From Sporosarcina cyprini (GTDB lineage Bacteria; Bacillota; Bacilli; Bacillales_A; Planococcaceae), in NCBI RefSeq assembly GCF_022048975.1, contig NZ_JAKMHX010000030.1:124001-188000 (forward strand): a stretch of 64,000 bases of DNA. The letters run 5' to 3'. The translations under genes and the position numbers were made by a program. The notes below the pieces were generated by a model that worked only from the letters and a program-made list of their open reading frames with translations, was not told the origin of the DNA and made no database searches. Positions 42,648 to 52,775 of the stretch are shown here, piece after piece; within the stretch, counting starts at the first letter, position 1; each line of letters starts with the position of its first letter.

Positions 42648-43985
42648 ATGATGAGGAATTATACAAAAGAAGACATCCGGAGGTTTGTTAAGGAGGATAA
42701 CGTGAATTTTATCCGTCTTCAGTTCACCGATATTTTTGGCATGATCAAGAACGTGGAAATTCCGGTCAGCCAGCTCGATAAGGCTTTGGACAATAAGATG
42801 ATGTTCGACGGGTCTTCCATTGAAGGCTTTGTAAGGATTGAAGAATCGGATATGTATTTAATTCCTGACTTGGATACATGGATGGTCTTTCCTTGGCCGT
42901 CCGGAACGGGTAAAGTGGCCCGTCTCATTTGTGATGTTTCTTTAGCAGACGGTCGACCATTTTCCGGCGATCCCCGTGGAAATCTAAAACGTATTATTGA
43001 AGAAATGAAAGAAATGGGCTTTACTGAGTTCAATTTAGGACCCGAACCGGAATTTTTCTTATTTAAATTAGACGCTAACGGCAATCCAACAATGGAATTA
43101 AATGACCATGGGGATTATTTTGATTTAGCGCCGATGGATCTTGGCGAAAATTGCAGACGGGATATTGTTTTGGAATTGGAGGAGCTAGGTTTTGAAGTGG
43201 AAGCTTCTCATCATGAAGCGGCACCTGGGCAACATGAAATTGACTTCAAATATGCAGATGTTCTTTCCGCTTGTGACAATATTCAAACGTTCAAGCTCGT
43301 TGTTAAAACGATTGCACGGAAACACGGTTTGCACGCTACTTTTATGCCGAAACCGATTTATGGGGTAAGCGGTTCAGGGATGCACTGCAACGTTTCTCTC
43401 TTCAAAAATGGAGAAAATGTATTTTTTGACGAACATGGAGAACGGAAATTAAGTGAAACAGCTTATCAATTTATGGCTGGCGTCTTGGATCATGTCCGTG
43501 GATTTACGGCCATTACAAACCCGACCGTCAATTCCTACAAACGTCTTGTCCCTGGCTATGAGGCTCCTTGCTACGTGGCTTGGTCTGCACAAAACCGCAG
43601 TCCCCTTATTCGCATTCCAGCTTCACGTGGGATGAGCACAAGAATCGAAGTGCGTTCTGTCGACTCTTCAGCAAATCCATATCTCGCGATGGCCGCCATA
43701 TTGAAAGCAGGACTGGATGGGATTAAACGGAATTTACAGCCACCACAGCCTGTTGACTGCAATATTTATGAAATGAAGCAAGCTGAACTAAAGGAGCGCG
43801 GCATCGGCACGTTGCCAACTGACTTGGATCATGCCTTAGCTGCACTTTCTGAGGATGAAGTAATTCGAGAAGCACTCGGGGCACATATCTACTCTAATTT
43901 TACAGAAGCGAAACATGTCGAGTGGGAAAGCTATCGAATAACCGTCCATCCTTGGGAATTAGAACATTATATGAAGATGTACTAA
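42648..43985 (+). CDS. glnA: Glutamine synthetase, type I
   Basis: 445 aa, full-length alpha-type GlnA joining ammonia to glutamate with ATP. Signatures: [10 protein letters not shown], the ATP-binding [14 protein letters not shown] region, [17 protein letters not shown], and NRSPLIRIP. Bacillus GlnA has no adenylylation site and is controlled by feedback and GlnR. glnR does not precede it here, unlike in B. subtilis, and I see no clear TGTNAN7TNACA GlnR/TnrA site upstream. A TTGAAA / TATCAT pair lies about 55 nt upstream as a possible promoter. ATGATG double start behind AAAGGAGTGAGG. Confidence 0.96.
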   Translation: MMRNYTKEDIRRFVKEDNVNFIRLQFTDIFGMIKNVEIPVSQLDKALDNKMMFDGSSIEGFVRIEESDMYLIPDLDTWMVFPWPSGTGKVARLICDVSLADGRPFSGDPRGNLKRIIEEMKEMGFTEFNLGPEPEFFLFKLDANGNPTMELNDHGDYFDLAPMDLGENCRRDIVLELEELGFEVEASHHEAAPGQHEIDFKYADVLSACDNIQTFKLVVKTIARKHGLHATFMPKPIYGVSGSGMHCNVSLFKNGENVFFDEHGERKLSETAYQFMAGVLDHVRGFTAITNPTVNSYKRLVPGYEAPCYVAWSAQNRSPLIRIPASRGMSTRIEVRSVDSSANPYLAMAAILKAGLDGIKRNLQPPQPVDCNIYEMKQAELKERGIGTLPTDLDHALAALSEDEVIREALGAHIYSNFTEAKHVEWESYRITVHPWELEHYMKMY

Positions 43986-43987
43986 TA

Positions 43988-44022
43988 AGGGAAATCCCGT
44001 TCTTCGGAGCGGGATTTTTTAT
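43988..44022 (+). terminator. Terminator of glnA
   Basis: AAATCCCG pairs with CGGGATTT around TTCTTCGGAG, followed by a T-rich tract. Confidence 0.88.
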
Positions 44023-44029
44023 TTCCTCA

Positions 44030-44376
44030 ATTTCACCTCTCCCCCGAAAAATATTACGCCATCCGAAAAGTCAAGTTTAAAACCTTATAATACATAGTTT
44101 TTCACAATAATTTCACATTCCATATTTCCTTCTATTTGGTACTATTTCTATCAATTATATTTCTTACTAATATATAAAAATCAAATTAGAACCTTTTGTG
44201 ACAACGGTTCTAAACTATTGTTTTTAGAGGTTGAAAGGAATATTATATGTGACACGAGGGAATTCCCTTACTTAAACTGTAAACATAAGCTAATTAAATA
44301 TTATACACAAATAATATTTTCCAGCTTCTAAGTAAGTGAATTTCTTACATTTTAACTGAAGAGAGGGGAGTAACCA
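44030..44376. other. AT-rich qox promoter region
   Basis: No gene. It holds an inverted repeat, TTAGAACC (44186-44193) and GGTTCTAA (44206-44213), 12 nt apart, that may be an operator or small hairpin, and several TGTGACA-like words (44197-44203, 44249-44255). Promoter and regulator of the qox operon probably lie here; I cannot assign them. Confidence 0.5.
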
Positions 44377-45288
44377 TTGAAGGCGAAATGGTTCTTACTA
44401 TCAATTTTCTTTACGCTTTCTCTGATTTTATCAGGCTGTGATAATTCGTTGCTCGTATTCGATCCAAAAGGACCGCAAGCGAAGACGTTATCCGATACGA
44501 TTATCTTTTCCATCATCATGATGGCAGGCATCCTTCTCGTTGTCTATATCCTATTTACGTTCATGCTCGTTAAATACCGGGCATCCAAGATGGACGACAA
44601 CTACGAGCCGCCGCATGAAGAAGGAAGCAAATGGTTGGAAATCACTTGGACAGTTATTCCAGTCATTATCGTCATTGTTCTATCTGTTGTAACAGTACGA
44701 ACAACATCTGAAGTGGAAAACAAGCCGGTTGCGTATGCGAATGAAAAGCCGCTTGTTATTTACGCTTCATCTTCCAACTGGAAATGGCATTTCAGCTATC
44801 CAGAGGAAGGCATTGAAACAGTGAACTATGTTAACATCCCGGAAGATCGTCCAGTCGAGTTCCGTCTGTATTCCTTCGGACCGATTACCAGCTTCTGGAT
44901 TCCGCAATTAGCCGGACAAAAATATGCCATGAGCGACATGGTGACAAAGATCAATCTGGCTGCTGAAATACCGGGATCCTATATTGGTAAAAACTCAAAC
45001 TTTAACGGTAAAGATTTTGCCCATATGGAGTTTGAAACACAAGTCATGACTGAGAAGGACTATGAAAAATGGGTGGAAGAAGTAAAGGAGACAGCTCCTA
45101 CTTTGACAGAATCCGAATTTGATGAATTGATTGAGCCTAGCGTCCTTGGACGTAAGACGTATTCATCTACGCATCTTGAGTTTAGACCTGCTCCAGAAGG
45201 CGAGCATGCTGGCCACCATCATGGAAACAGTGATGAGGAAACAGACTCTTCACACCATATGGACATGGATATGGAAGACCATAAATAA
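44377..45288 (+). CDS. qoxA: Cytochrome aa3 quinol oxidase, subunit II
   Basis: 303 aa lipoprotein subunit of the menaquinol oxidase. TTG start behind GAGAGGGGAG; signal ending LILSGC (lipobox). Two membrane helices follow, then a cupredoxin domain without the CuA ligands, which marks a quinol rather than cytochrome c oxidase. The C-terminus is unusually His- and Asp/Met-rich (HAGHHHGN..., DMDMEDHK), which may bind metal. First gene of qoxABCD. Confidence 0.94.
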   Translation: MKAKWFLLSIFFTLSLILSGCDNSLLVFDPKGPQAKTLSDTIIFSIIMMAGILLVVYILFTFMLVKYRASKMDDNYEPPHEEGSKWLEITWTVIPVIIVIVLSVVTVRTTSEVENKPVAYANEKPLVIYASSSNWKWHFSYPEEGIETVNYVNIPEDRPVEFRLYSFGPITSFWIPQLAGQKYAMSDMVTKINLAAEIPGSYIGKNSNFNGKDFAHMEFETQVMTEKDYEKWVEEVKETAPTLTESEFDELIEPSVLGRKTYSSTHLEFRPAPEGEHAGHHHGNSDEETDSSHHMDMDMEDHK

Positions 45289-45315
45289 TCCTCTACTCGA
45301 AGGGAGTATACATCT

Positions 45316-47262
45316 ATGAAATGGGATGAATTTTTCGTCACCGGCGAGCCGATGATCTACGCGGCGATGGTCTCGATAGTTCTTGTCTCCGTTGCGATCG
45401 TAGCAGGTCTCACCTATTTTAAAAAATGGGGTTACCTATGGCGCAATTGGTTGACGACTGTTGACCATAAAAAAATCGGTGTTATGTATATTATCGCGGC
45501 GCTACTTATGTTGTTCCGTGGCGGCGTTGATGCCCTGCTTATGCGGGCACAAACTGCGGTTCCGGAAAACGGACTGCTCGATGGACAGCATTACAATGAA
45601 ATCTTTACAACACATGGAATTATTATGATTCTGTTTATGGCGATGCCATTCATCATCGGTTTGATGAACGTCGTCATCCCTCTTCAAATCGGGGCGCGCG
45701 ACGTCGCATTCCCTCGTTTGAACGCAGTCAGCTTCTGGCTCTTCTTCTTTGGAGCGATGTTGCTGAACTTGTCTTTCGTCATCGGCGGTTCACCTGACGC
45801 AGGTTGGTCGGCTTACTTCCCGCTTGCGAGCACGGAATTCAGCCCGACTGTCGGTAATAACTATTACTCACTCTCCTTGCAAATTGCCGGGATTGGTACA
45901 TTGATGACAGGTATTAACTTCCTCGTCACGATTTTGAAAATGCGTGCACCTGGCATGACATTAATGAAAATGCCAATGTTCACTTGGTCCATCTTGATCA
46001 CTAGCGTTATCATCATCTTCGCGTTCCCTGTATTGACAGTTGCGCTTGCTTTAATGATGCTTGACCGTCAATTTGGAACTCAGTTTTTTGCGATGCAAAA
46101 CGGCGGTATGGATATGCTTTGGGCGAACCTGTTCTGGGTATGGGGACATCCTGAAGTGTACATCGTTATTTTGCCAGCATTCGGTATTTACAGTGAAATC
46201 ATTGCAACATTTGCACGTAAGAATCTGTATGGCTACAAGTCAATGGTTATCAGTATGGTCGCCATTTCCATGCTATCGTTCCTCGTATGGGTGCATCACT
46301 TCTATACAATGGGACATGGTGTCATGGTCAACAGCGTGTTCTCGATTACGACAATGGCAATTGCGATACCAACCGGGGTTAAGATTTTCAACTGGCTCTT
46401 TACATTGCGTAAAGGGAAAATCACTTTCTCTACTCCAATGCTATATGCCCTGGCGTTCATTCCGATTTTCACAATCGGTGGGGTAACCGGGGTTATGCTA
46501 GCCATGGCAAGTGCCGACTATCAATATCACAATACGATGTTCCTAGTCGCCCACTTCCATTATGTATTGATTCCAGGAACGGTGTTCGCAGTTATTGCAG
46601 GATACCACTACTGGTTCCCGAAAGTATTCGGTTTCCGCTTGAATGAAAAGCTTGGTAAATGGGCGTTCTGGTTCATTGCGATTTCATTCAACGTCACGTT
46701 CTTCCCTCTCTTTATCTTAGGACTGAACGGTATGACACGCCGGATGTACACATACTCGGAAAGCACAGGCTTCGGACCGCTTAATATGCTGTCCATGGTC
46801 GGAGCAGTCGGTTTAACAATCGGGTTTATCTTGCTTGTTTACAACATTTACTGGAGCACTCGTTATGCAAAGCGCGATACAACAGGCGATCCATGGGATG
46901 GACGTTCGCTTGAATGGAGCACGCCAAGCCCTGTGCCTGAATACAACTTTGCGAAAACACCTGTCGTTACTAAACTTGATGCGTTCTGGTTCTCGAAAAA
47001 GGAAAACACTCCATTGACTGATGATGGAGACTATGAGCCGATTCACATGCCGAACAACAACGGCCAGCCTTTCATCATGGGAGTCGCTTTCTTCTTCTTC
47101 GGATTCTTCATGGTGTTTAGCTGGTGGATCCCTGCTATCATCGCAGGTCTCGTCGTCCTTGGCACAATGGCCTACCGGACGTTTGAGCAGGATCATGGCC
47201 ATCACATTTCGGTTGAGGAAATTGAACGGACTGAAAAAGCATTGCGAGGTGAACAGTCATGA
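45316..47262 (+). CDS. qoxB: Cytochrome aa3 quinol oxidase, subunit I
   Basis: 648 aa haem-copper oxidase core with 14-15 helices. Low-spin haem His in TTHGIIM, CuB/haem a3 site with the cross-linked His-Tyr in WGHPEVYI, the HH pair in [12 protein letters not shown], and the haem a3 histidine in AHFHYVL. Reduces O2 to water while pumping protons. Overlaps qoxC by 4 nt. Confidence 0.97.
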   Translation: MKWDEFFVTGEPMIYAAMVSIVLVSVAIVAGLTYFKKWGYLWRNWLTTVDHKKIGVMYIIAALLMLFRGGVDALLMRAQTAVPENGLLDGQHYNEIFTTHGIIMILFMAMPFIIGLMNVVIPLQIGARDVAFPRLNAVSFWLFFFGAMLLNLSFVIGGSPDAGWSAYFPLASTEFSPTVGNNYYSLSLQIAGIGTLMTGINFLVTILKMRAPGMTLMKMPMFTWSILITSVIIIFAFPVLTVALALMMLDRQFGTQFFAMQNGGMDMLWANLFWVWGHPEVYIVILPAFGIYSEIIATFARKNLYGYKSMVISMVAISMLSFLVWVHHFYTMGHGVMVNSVFSITTMAIAIPTGVKIFNWLFTLRKGKITFSTPMLYALAFIPIFTIGGVTGVMLAMASADYQYHNTMFLVAHFHYVLIPGTVFAVIAGYHYWFPKVFGFRLNEKLGKWAFWFIAISFNVTFFPLFILGLNGMTRRMYTYSESTGFGPLNMLSMVGAVGLTIGFILLVYNIYWSTRYAKRDTTGDPWDGRSLEWSTPSPVPEYNFAKTPVVTKLDAFWFSKKENTPLTDDGDYEPIHMPNNNGQPFIMGVAFFFFGFFMVFSWWIPAIIAGLVVLGTMAYRTFEQDHGHHISVEEIERTEKALRGEQS

Positions 47263-47855
47263 AAATAGATCACGCTAAGCCTCTTGAATACAGTACAGAG
47301 GAAAACCGCCTGAAGATACTCGGGTTCTGGATTTTCCTCGGCGCGGAAATCGTCTTGTTCTCCACGTTGTTCGCCGTCTACTTCACACTTGTGAACCGGA
47401 CGGGGAACGGCCCAGCCGGCAGTCATATCTTTGAATTGACACCGGTCATGGTAGAGACGATCGTGCTCCTCTCAAGTAGTTTCACAATCGGTCTCGGCAT
47501 CCATGCGATGCGGATCGGAGCGAAGAAGGCAATGATGACGTTCTTCGGCATTACTCTTGTTCTCGGAGCCGTCTTCCTCGGCGTTGAAATTACAGAGTTT
47601 GTGACGTACGTACATGAAGGGGCAACCATCCAGACAAGCGCATTTTTGTCCAGCCTTTTCACATTGCTCGGAACACACGGAGCCCACGTTACATTCGGTC
47701 TCCTTTGGGGCAGCGCGATTTTATATCAAGTGAAAAAACGCGGCTTAACCCCTGAAACAGCGAACAAGTCATTCATCTTCTCCTTGTACTGGCACTTCTT
47801 AGACGTTGTCTGGATCTTCATCTTCAGCTTCGTCTACTTGAAAGGAATGATGTGA
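47259..47855 (+). CDS. qoxC: Cytochrome aa3 quinol oxidase, subunit III
   Basis: 198 aa, five membrane helices, subunit III of haem-copper oxidases ([51 protein letters not shown]). It stabilises subunit I. GAGGTGAACAGTC within qoxB gives its ribosome site; qoxD starts 1 nt after its stop. Confidence 0.96.
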   Translation: MKIDHAKPLEYSTEENRLKILGFWIFLGAEIVLFSTLFAVYFTLVNRTGNGPAGSHIFELTPVMVETIVLLSSSFTIGLGIHAMRIGAKKAMMTFFGITLVLGAVFLGVEITEFVTYVHEGATIQTSAFLSSLFTLLGTHGAHVTFGLLWGSAILYQVKKRGLTPETANKSFIFSLYWHFLDVVWIFIFSFVYLKGMM

Positions 47856-47856
47856 T

Positions 47857-48147
47857 ATGAAACAGCTATTTCCTATCCCGCATGTGATCGGATTTGTTTC
47901 TTCACTTCTCCTTTCACTGATTGCGCTCGTTGTTGTGAAGTTTGATCTGACTTTCGCTTCTGGCATGACTATCTTAGGCGTTACCGCATTGGTTCAAGCA
48001 GGCTTGCAGCTCTTCCTTTTCATGCATGTGAATGAAAATGAAGATAAGCGCTCTCTCATGACCAACATCGCCTATGCCCTCTTCGTCGGACTCGTTACTA
48101 TTTTTGGTACGCTGTTCGCAATGTTGTGGGGATATAATATGATTTAA
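47857..48147 (+). CDS. qoxD: Cytochrome aa3 quinol oxidase, subunit IV
   Basis: 96 aa with three membrane helices, the usual small subunit (HVIGFVSSLLLSLIALVVV; LQLFLFMHVNENEDKR; FVGLVTIFGTLFAML). Last gene of the operon, ended by a strong terminator. Confidence 0.95.
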   Translation: MKQLFPIPHVIGFVSSLLLSLIALVVVKFDLTFASGMTILGVTALVQAGLQLFLFMHVNENEDKRSLMTNIAYALFVGLVTIFGTLFAMLWGYNMI

Positions 48148-48152
48148 CGAAT

Positions 48153-48185
48153 TGGACCTGTTCATGTTGAACAGGTCCTTTTTGA
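48153..48185 (+). terminator. Terminator of qoxABCD
   Basis: GGACCTGTTCATGTTGAACAGGTCC forms a near-perfect hairpin followed by T5. Confidence 0.92.
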
Positions 48186-48399
48186 TATATATTTCTTATT
48201 CGAATAGAAAAATAGTTGGTGCCTTGTATTAGATTAGGATTTGAAGATTCTACATGTGTTCAAATTCAATTAATAGGACATATTTTCAAGTGAAATCCTG
48301 ACAAGGTTAGCAATCAATTACTAGAAACCTCCCAATATAAAAAATAGAGTGACATTTTTCTATTCCATGATAATATATAACGATAGGAGGTGAAAAACT

Positions 48400-49329
48400 A
48401 TGCAATCTTTTATCAAATTTAGTCAGTTTATTGGAAAGACATTTGCGATTTGGGTTTTAGTCTTTGCAGCGCTCGCATTTTTCATGCCAGCCCAGTTTGT
48501 AGGGCTTGGAAAATATATTTCCATCCTGCTAGGTATTGTCATGTTCGGCATGGGAATGACATTGACGTTAAAGGATTTTGGAGAAGTCATCCGCCAGCCG
48601 AAGAGCGTGCTGATCGGTGTCTTGTCTCAATTCATCGTTATGCCGCTGCTTGCATACGGCCTTGCGAAAGGTTTGAATTTGCCAGCAGAAATCGCTATTG
48701 GTGTCATATTGGTCGGCTCCTGTCCTGGAGGGACTGCTTCCAACGTCATGACTTTCTTAGCGAAAGGAAATACAGCATTGTCCGTAGCGGTTACTTCCGT
48801 TTCCACTTTGCTTGCCCCCATTCTTACACCCGCAATTATTTATGTTTTGGCGAGTGAGTGGCTTGAAGTATCGGCAGCCAATATGTTCATGTCTGTAGTA
48901 AAAATCGTCTTGTTCCCTATCGTACTCGGATTGATCGTTCAATTCTTCTTGAAGGAGCAGGCAAAAAAGAGTGTTGATATCATGCCACTTGTTTCCGTTA
49001 TTGCAATCGTATTGATTGTGGCGGCTGTTGTCGCGGGAAGCAAGGAAAAAATAGTGGAATCAGGATTGCTCATTTTCGCGGTCGTCATCTTACATAATGG
49101 ACTCGGTTACCTCTTCGGTTTCCTGATCGCCAAATTGTTCAAATTGGATTATCCGGACCAAAAAGCAATTTCCATCGAAGTCGGCATGCAAAACTCCGGG
49201 CTGGGAGCCGCACTCGCTGCTGCTCATTTTAGTCCGATCGCAGCAGTGCCAAGCGCCATCTTCAGCTTCTGGCACAATATTTCCGGGCCTTTGCTTGCAA
49301 CTTATTGGGCAAGAAAATCAAAGAAATAA
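48400..49329 (+). CDS. Bile acid:sodium symporter (BASS) family transporter
   Basis: 309 aa, about ten membrane helices. The BASS pattern is clear: [21 protein letters not shown], the [28 protein letters not shown] core, and [14 protein letters not shown]. Resembles B. subtilis YocS. Bacterial members carry pantoate, keto acids or other organic anions with Na+; the substrate here is unknown. AGGAGGTG precedes the ATG. Confidence 0.9.
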   Translation: MQSFIKFSQFIGKTFAIWVLVFAALAFFMPAQFVGLGKYISILLGIVMFGMGMTLTLKDFGEVIRQPKSVLIGVLSQFIVMPLLAYGLAKGLNLPAEIAIGVILVGSCPGGTASNVMTFLAKGNTALSVAVTSVSTLLAPILTPAIIYVLASEWLEVSAANMFMSVVKIVLFPIVLGLIVQFFLKEQAKKSVDIMPLVSVIAIVLIVAAVVAGSKEKIVESGLLIFAVVILHNGLGYLFGFLIAKLFKLDYPDQKAISIEVGMQNSGLGAALAAAHFSPIAAVPSAIFSFWHNISGPLLATYWARKSKK

Positions 49330-49795
49330 AACAAGCAGGCCAGTTTACAATGAACTGGCCTGCTTTATTAATTGTACCCTTTACTAAATACCGCCTCGCA
49401 GGACTTTTGCGTTCAGTAGGACGAAGTCTGCATACTCCCCTTTTTCCCTCTACTACCGTAGCAAGTATACTGCCTGTTGAAACTAGCACGCCTGCAATGC
49501 CAACCCCTATGACCCAAACACTCGGAATGAAAAAACCAACCGGAATGAGAACGACAAAAGTGAAAACGATAAAGGCTTGATAAATAGTTGAAATGATTCG
49601 AACGACGGTATGATCAAAGAAAGCCAAAATGAGTGGCGGTAAAAATAACGCGACAACCATTCCAATCGATATCAAGAGAAGGATGGGCTGGTCAAATGAA
49701 ATTGTATTTGGCCCTGTTGGATATTTTGCCCCCAATAGGACAGCCGTTATGGCTAATGCAAGAGTTAAGCTCAACATCGATAGTCTTATTACCAC
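49262..49795 (-). CDS. Small membrane protein, C-terminal end doubtful
   Basis: 177 aa from the GTG at 49795 (AAAGGGG 8 nt upstream). Residues ~1-115 hold four membrane helices ([70 protein letters not shown]). The last ~55 residues look non-native: the frame runs through the hairpin terminator at 49333-49370 and 68 nt into the BASS gene. A frameshift near the 3' end that removed the real stop is likely. No known family recognised. Confidence 0.6.
   Translation of the reverse strand: MVIRLSMLSLTLALAITAVLLGAKYPTGPNTISFDQPILLLISIGMVVALFLPPLILAFFDHTVVRIISTIYQAFIVFTFVVLIPVGFFIPSVWVIGVGIAGVLVSTGSILATVVEGKRGVCRLRPTERKSPARRYLVKGTINKAGQFIVNWPACFISLIFLPNKLQAKARKYCARS
49333..49370. terminator. Terminator of the BASS transporter gene
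   Basis: AAGCAGGCCAGTTT pairs with AACTGGCCTGCTT around ACAATG, followed by TATTA, right after the stop at 49329. Confidence 0.88.
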
Positions 49796-50075
49796 TAGAA
49801 AAACCCCTTTACCTTGAAAGATTCCGCTTGTTCCCCCCACTGGGAAGCGGTTCAGCTATTTGTTTTTAGTTTATCAGTAGGAGCTATTATTCAAAACGAG
49901 CTAAGGGTGTAATCTTGGTAAGACCTGGGGCGTAGTGATAACTACTCTTCATTGAGATGTGATAATCTTTATTAATGATGCCTAATATATTCAATTGAAA
50001 GAAATACTTTTTCCCCTTATGTATTAGAAAGTGTAAATCGGATTTTATCCACTACAATCCGACGAACTTTATTCA

Positions 50076-50312
50076 TTATAAACTTTTGACTCCAAGAATT
50101 ATTTTCACTTTAGTTTTATCCTTCCTTCCGACTTTGAGTCCCTCCTTCGAATCTATGATTATAACTTTTTTTCCTACCCAAACTCTTACATAAATTGATT
50201 TGAAATGAATCGGGCGTTTTATTCCCTTCTCCTCAACTTCTGTTCCATCACATAGTTCTGTTTCTGTTCTTATTAACCATTTGTTTCCTATTCCTAATTC
50301 AATATACTTCAT
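50076..50312 (-). CDS. DUF3977 protein
   Basis: 78 aa small, beta-rich protein. The opening MKYIELGIGNKWLIRTETEL and RPIHFKSIYVRVWVGKKV match the DUF3977 family of Bacilli. Function unknown. ATG at 50312 with GGGGGATGGG upstream; the longer frame to 50381 adds an unrelated segment. Confidence 0.8.
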   Translation of the reverse strand: MKYIELGIGNKWLIRTETELCDGTEVEEKGIKRPIHFKSIYVRVWVGKKVIIIDSKEGLKVGRKDKTKVKIILGVKSL

Positions 50313-50432
50313 TTCCCATCCCCCTTCCCTTGTAGTTACTGGTATTGTAAACAAAGCTTGGACAGTCCCGAATTTCTCCAATAAAAAAGAGATGCGTCTG
50401 ACTTAACGCAACTCATTATTACACTCGTATAG

Positions 50433-50858
50433 CTAAAATTCCACATAGAATGGCTGTTTGCTGCTATCAAGACAGTACTCAATCCTTTGCCGGAAGTTAT
50501 CAATCGTGATCATTTGCAATGCCTGTTCGACCGGGAAAAACCCGACTTCCACACTTTCTGGTGAGGTGGTTAATTCACCACCGATCGGCTTTGCCAAAAA
50601 CAGCGTATTGCAGATGGATTTTTGGACATTCTGAAATACCCCGCAGAATTGAATCACTTCAATCTCAATACCTGACTCCTCTTTCGTTTCCCTAATGGCA
50701 GCCTCCTTCAGCGACTCCCCCTCTTCTACGATGCCACCCGGCATTTCCCAACCCCTACGTGGTCCTTTAATTAATAATATTTCATTTTGTTCGTTCAGAA
50801 CAATGGTCGCCGCAGAAACAAAATGTTTCGCAGGTGTATACGTTTTTGCTCCCATCAT
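50433..50858 (-). CDS. Nudix hydrolase
   Basis: 141 aa. Nudix box GGIVEEGESLKEAAIRETKE followed by ESG (G-x5-E-x7-RE-x-EE-x-G: the REL is RET). Sequence before it, LIKGPRRGWEMPGG, is typical of the family. ATG at 50858 with AGGGG 5 nt upstream. Substrate unknown; differs clearly from the Nudix gene at 22779. Confidence 0.85.
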   Translation of the reverse strand: MMGAKTYTPAKHFVSAATIVLNEQNEILLIKGPRRGWEMPGGIVEEGESLKEAAIRETKEESGIEIEVIQFCGVFQNVQKSICNTLFLAKPIGGELTTSPESVEVGFFPVEQALQMITIDNFRQRIEYCLDSSKQPFYVEF

Positions 50859-51068
50859 ATTTTCCCCTCTCAAATAAAATGGTTCAAATAGTTCCACTCA
50901 GGACATTGGTGATTAACCTTCAACTTCCACTTTCGACTAGGTAGCACAGGCGCTCAACTCGCATTTATTGAAAATACTTTGTAAACTGATCAATTAGAGT
51001 CCAGACGAAGGAGCGGCCATGTGATACGAGGGAGATGAAACGACTCTTCTCCCCCGGTTATCAACATA

Positions 51069-51926
51069 TTATGTAGTTGCCTGATTTGCTTCTCTCAGCG
51101 TGCTATCAACAAATTCATCAAACTTCTCTTCTTCCTCTGCAAACGGATAATGGTTGCTTTCGCTAAAGCTGGTGAAATAGGCATTCGGCATGCAATCCGC
51201 TATCTCCACGCCAAATTTATGTGGACATTGCGCATCATAAACACCTGAGTAAATAAAGGCAGGAATATGTACACTTTTCAATGACTCCCGGACATCATAC
51301 GTTTTGCAGTCTACTTTTCGGAAGTATGACAATCGATCTCCTACGGTCCTTCCACTGTTCGGTTTCAACGTTGCGGCATCCATCTTCTCTTCAGAGTGAA
51401 AAGACATCAAATTCCATTCACGTCCCAACGAGCGTCTTTCTTCTAGAGGGACATCTTGCGTATCCAAGCGATCCATTATTTCTACAATCCGCTCAAAGTT
51501 CGGGTTTTCCCGGCAATAAATACTTCCAGGATCAGCAGCATATTCTTTACTGGCTGCAGCACCACCACAAATGATTTTCGTTAAGGATTCTTGTTTCATC
51601 GTCGCATAAACTAGCGCCAGCATCCCTCCCGTCGAATGTCCTGCAAATCCCCATTTTTTCAGCTGTAGCGCTTCACGAATTGCCTCCAGATCCAACACGG
51701 ATTCTTCCATGCTGTACTGCTCTTCTGATTCCGCAGCTACTGATTTACCGGCTCCGCGTAAATTAATGAGAAAGACATGATAGTGAGCAGTAAAGGGATT
51801 CGCAAATGTATTCCCTTTTTCATTGTATTCACTATATAGGTGAGTCACAGCAAGAGGTTCTCCTTCTCCTTTTTCAAACAACTCAAAAGATCCTCTGCTT
51901 GTTTCGATAATTCGTTGCTTCCACAT
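51069..51926 (-). CDS. Alpha/beta hydrolase (proline iminopeptidase-like)
   Basis: 285 aa cytosolic hydrolase. Nucleophile in FAGHSTGGML, acid in SGVYDAQCP and His in SESNHYPFAEE; the loop RGAGKS after the first strand is typical of the iminopeptidase/haloalkane dehalogenase group. Start ATG at 51926 behind AAGGGGGATT; the longer frame to 51992 has no ribosome site. Substrate unknown. Confidence 0.83.
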   Translation of the reverse strand: MWKQRIIETSRGSFELFEKGEGEPLAVTHLYSEYNEKGNTFANPFTAHYHVFLINLRGAGKSVAAESEEQYSMEESVLDLEAIREALQLKKWGFAGHSTGGMLALVYATMKQESLTKIICGGAAASKEYAADPGSIYCRENPNFERIVEIMDRLDTQDVPLEERRSLGREWNLMSFHSEEKMDAATLKPNSGRTVGDRLSYFRKVDCKTYDVRESLKSVHIPAFIYSGVYDAQCPHKFGVEIADCMPNAYFTSFSESNHYPFAEEEEKFDEFVDSTLREANQATT

Positions 51927-52024
51927 ATGATAATCCCCCTTTTCCTTCCCATATTGTACCACTGGTAAGAAAATTATGTTAAATGATTTCACCGGAATAA
52001 TAGCATTACAACTGTATTTTCATC

Positions 52025-52061
52025 AAAAAAAGAACCAAGCAATCCCATTCGCTTGGCTCTC
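52025..52061 (-). terminator. Terminator of the RNHCP gene
   Basis: Minus-strand AGAGCCAAGC pairs with GCTTGGTTCT and is followed by T7, 12 nt past the stop. Confidence 0.85.
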
Positions 52062-52073
52062 ATTGAATACATG

Positions 52074-52391
52074 CTAGAACGTGAATTCTTTTGAAGAAAA
52101 GGATATCCAATCATCTTCTTGCACAGTACATCGGGCGATTTTATTCTTCCCGATTTTCCCGCATTTTTCACATTGGTGAATTAGCTGATAGCCCTTTTTC
52201 GCTGAATAGTCCCATCCTATGGGTTTCATCAATCCAAGGCAATCACTCGCTCGATCTCCCGGCTTATGGTCAAGATGCTTCGAGTATAAGCAATAAGGAC
52301 AATGATTTCGAAAGCTCCCGTTCGTTAAGGGATCAATCGTTGCTCCGCATTGCTCACAGATAAATCCTGTATTTTCTTCTTTCCGGCCCAT
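52074..52391 (-). CDS. RNHCP-domain zinc protein
   Basis: 105 aa. The family signature RNHCPYC is present, with metal-binding pairs CEQC, CPYC and CEKC and a His-rich spacer (KHLDHKPGDRASDC). RNHCP proteins are small zinc-ribbon proteins of unknown role. ATG at 52391 with TTGGAGGA 6 nt upstream. Confidence 0.85.
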   Translation of the reverse strand: MGRKEENTGFICEQCGATIDPLTNGSFRNHCPYCLYSKHLDHKPGDRASDCLGLMKPIGWDYSAKKGYQLIHQCEKCGKIGKNKIARCTVQEDDWISFSSKEFTF

Positions 52392-52775
52392 GTACATTCC
52401 TCCAAGATGTTTTTTCATCTTTGGAGGCAGGGTTCCGTTTTGTTTTCCTACATTGTAGTTTCAGGCTTTCCGGGAGAAGGGACCTCTTCACCGCCTGGCT
52501 CTACCCGGCGATTACTGCTAGTTCCTGCTTCAACCAGGCGTATTCCATCCTGGCATCCGAACCACGGCTGCTTTTCAATTTGTCACAGCCACTGTGAGAC
52601 GGACCTCTCCATCTCCCACTAGTTGGTGTTCTTCCTGGATCACTGACATCGGCAGTCGTCCCCTATGCTACACGGCCATTTCTTATTTGTATGAACAAAC
52701 TCATCACTCCATATGCATTGGGATGTATTCCACACTATCGTAGCAGATACCCTTTCAATTAAACAGAGAATTTTC
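52392..52775. other. GC-rich gene-free interval between RNHCP and threonyl-tRNA synthetase genes
   Basis: No gene with a start and ribosome site. Richer in GC than its surroundings, with several short hairpins: TCACAG/CTGTGA (52583-52597), CCAGG/CCTGG (52534-52553), CGCC/GGCG (52492-52510). The minus strand has coding-like stretches (a 50-residue open frame ending at 52501 with DARMEYAWLKQELAVIAG, and another ending at 52449 with VPSPGKPETTM) without starts. Either a decayed gene or a structured RNA. Confidence 0.45.
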
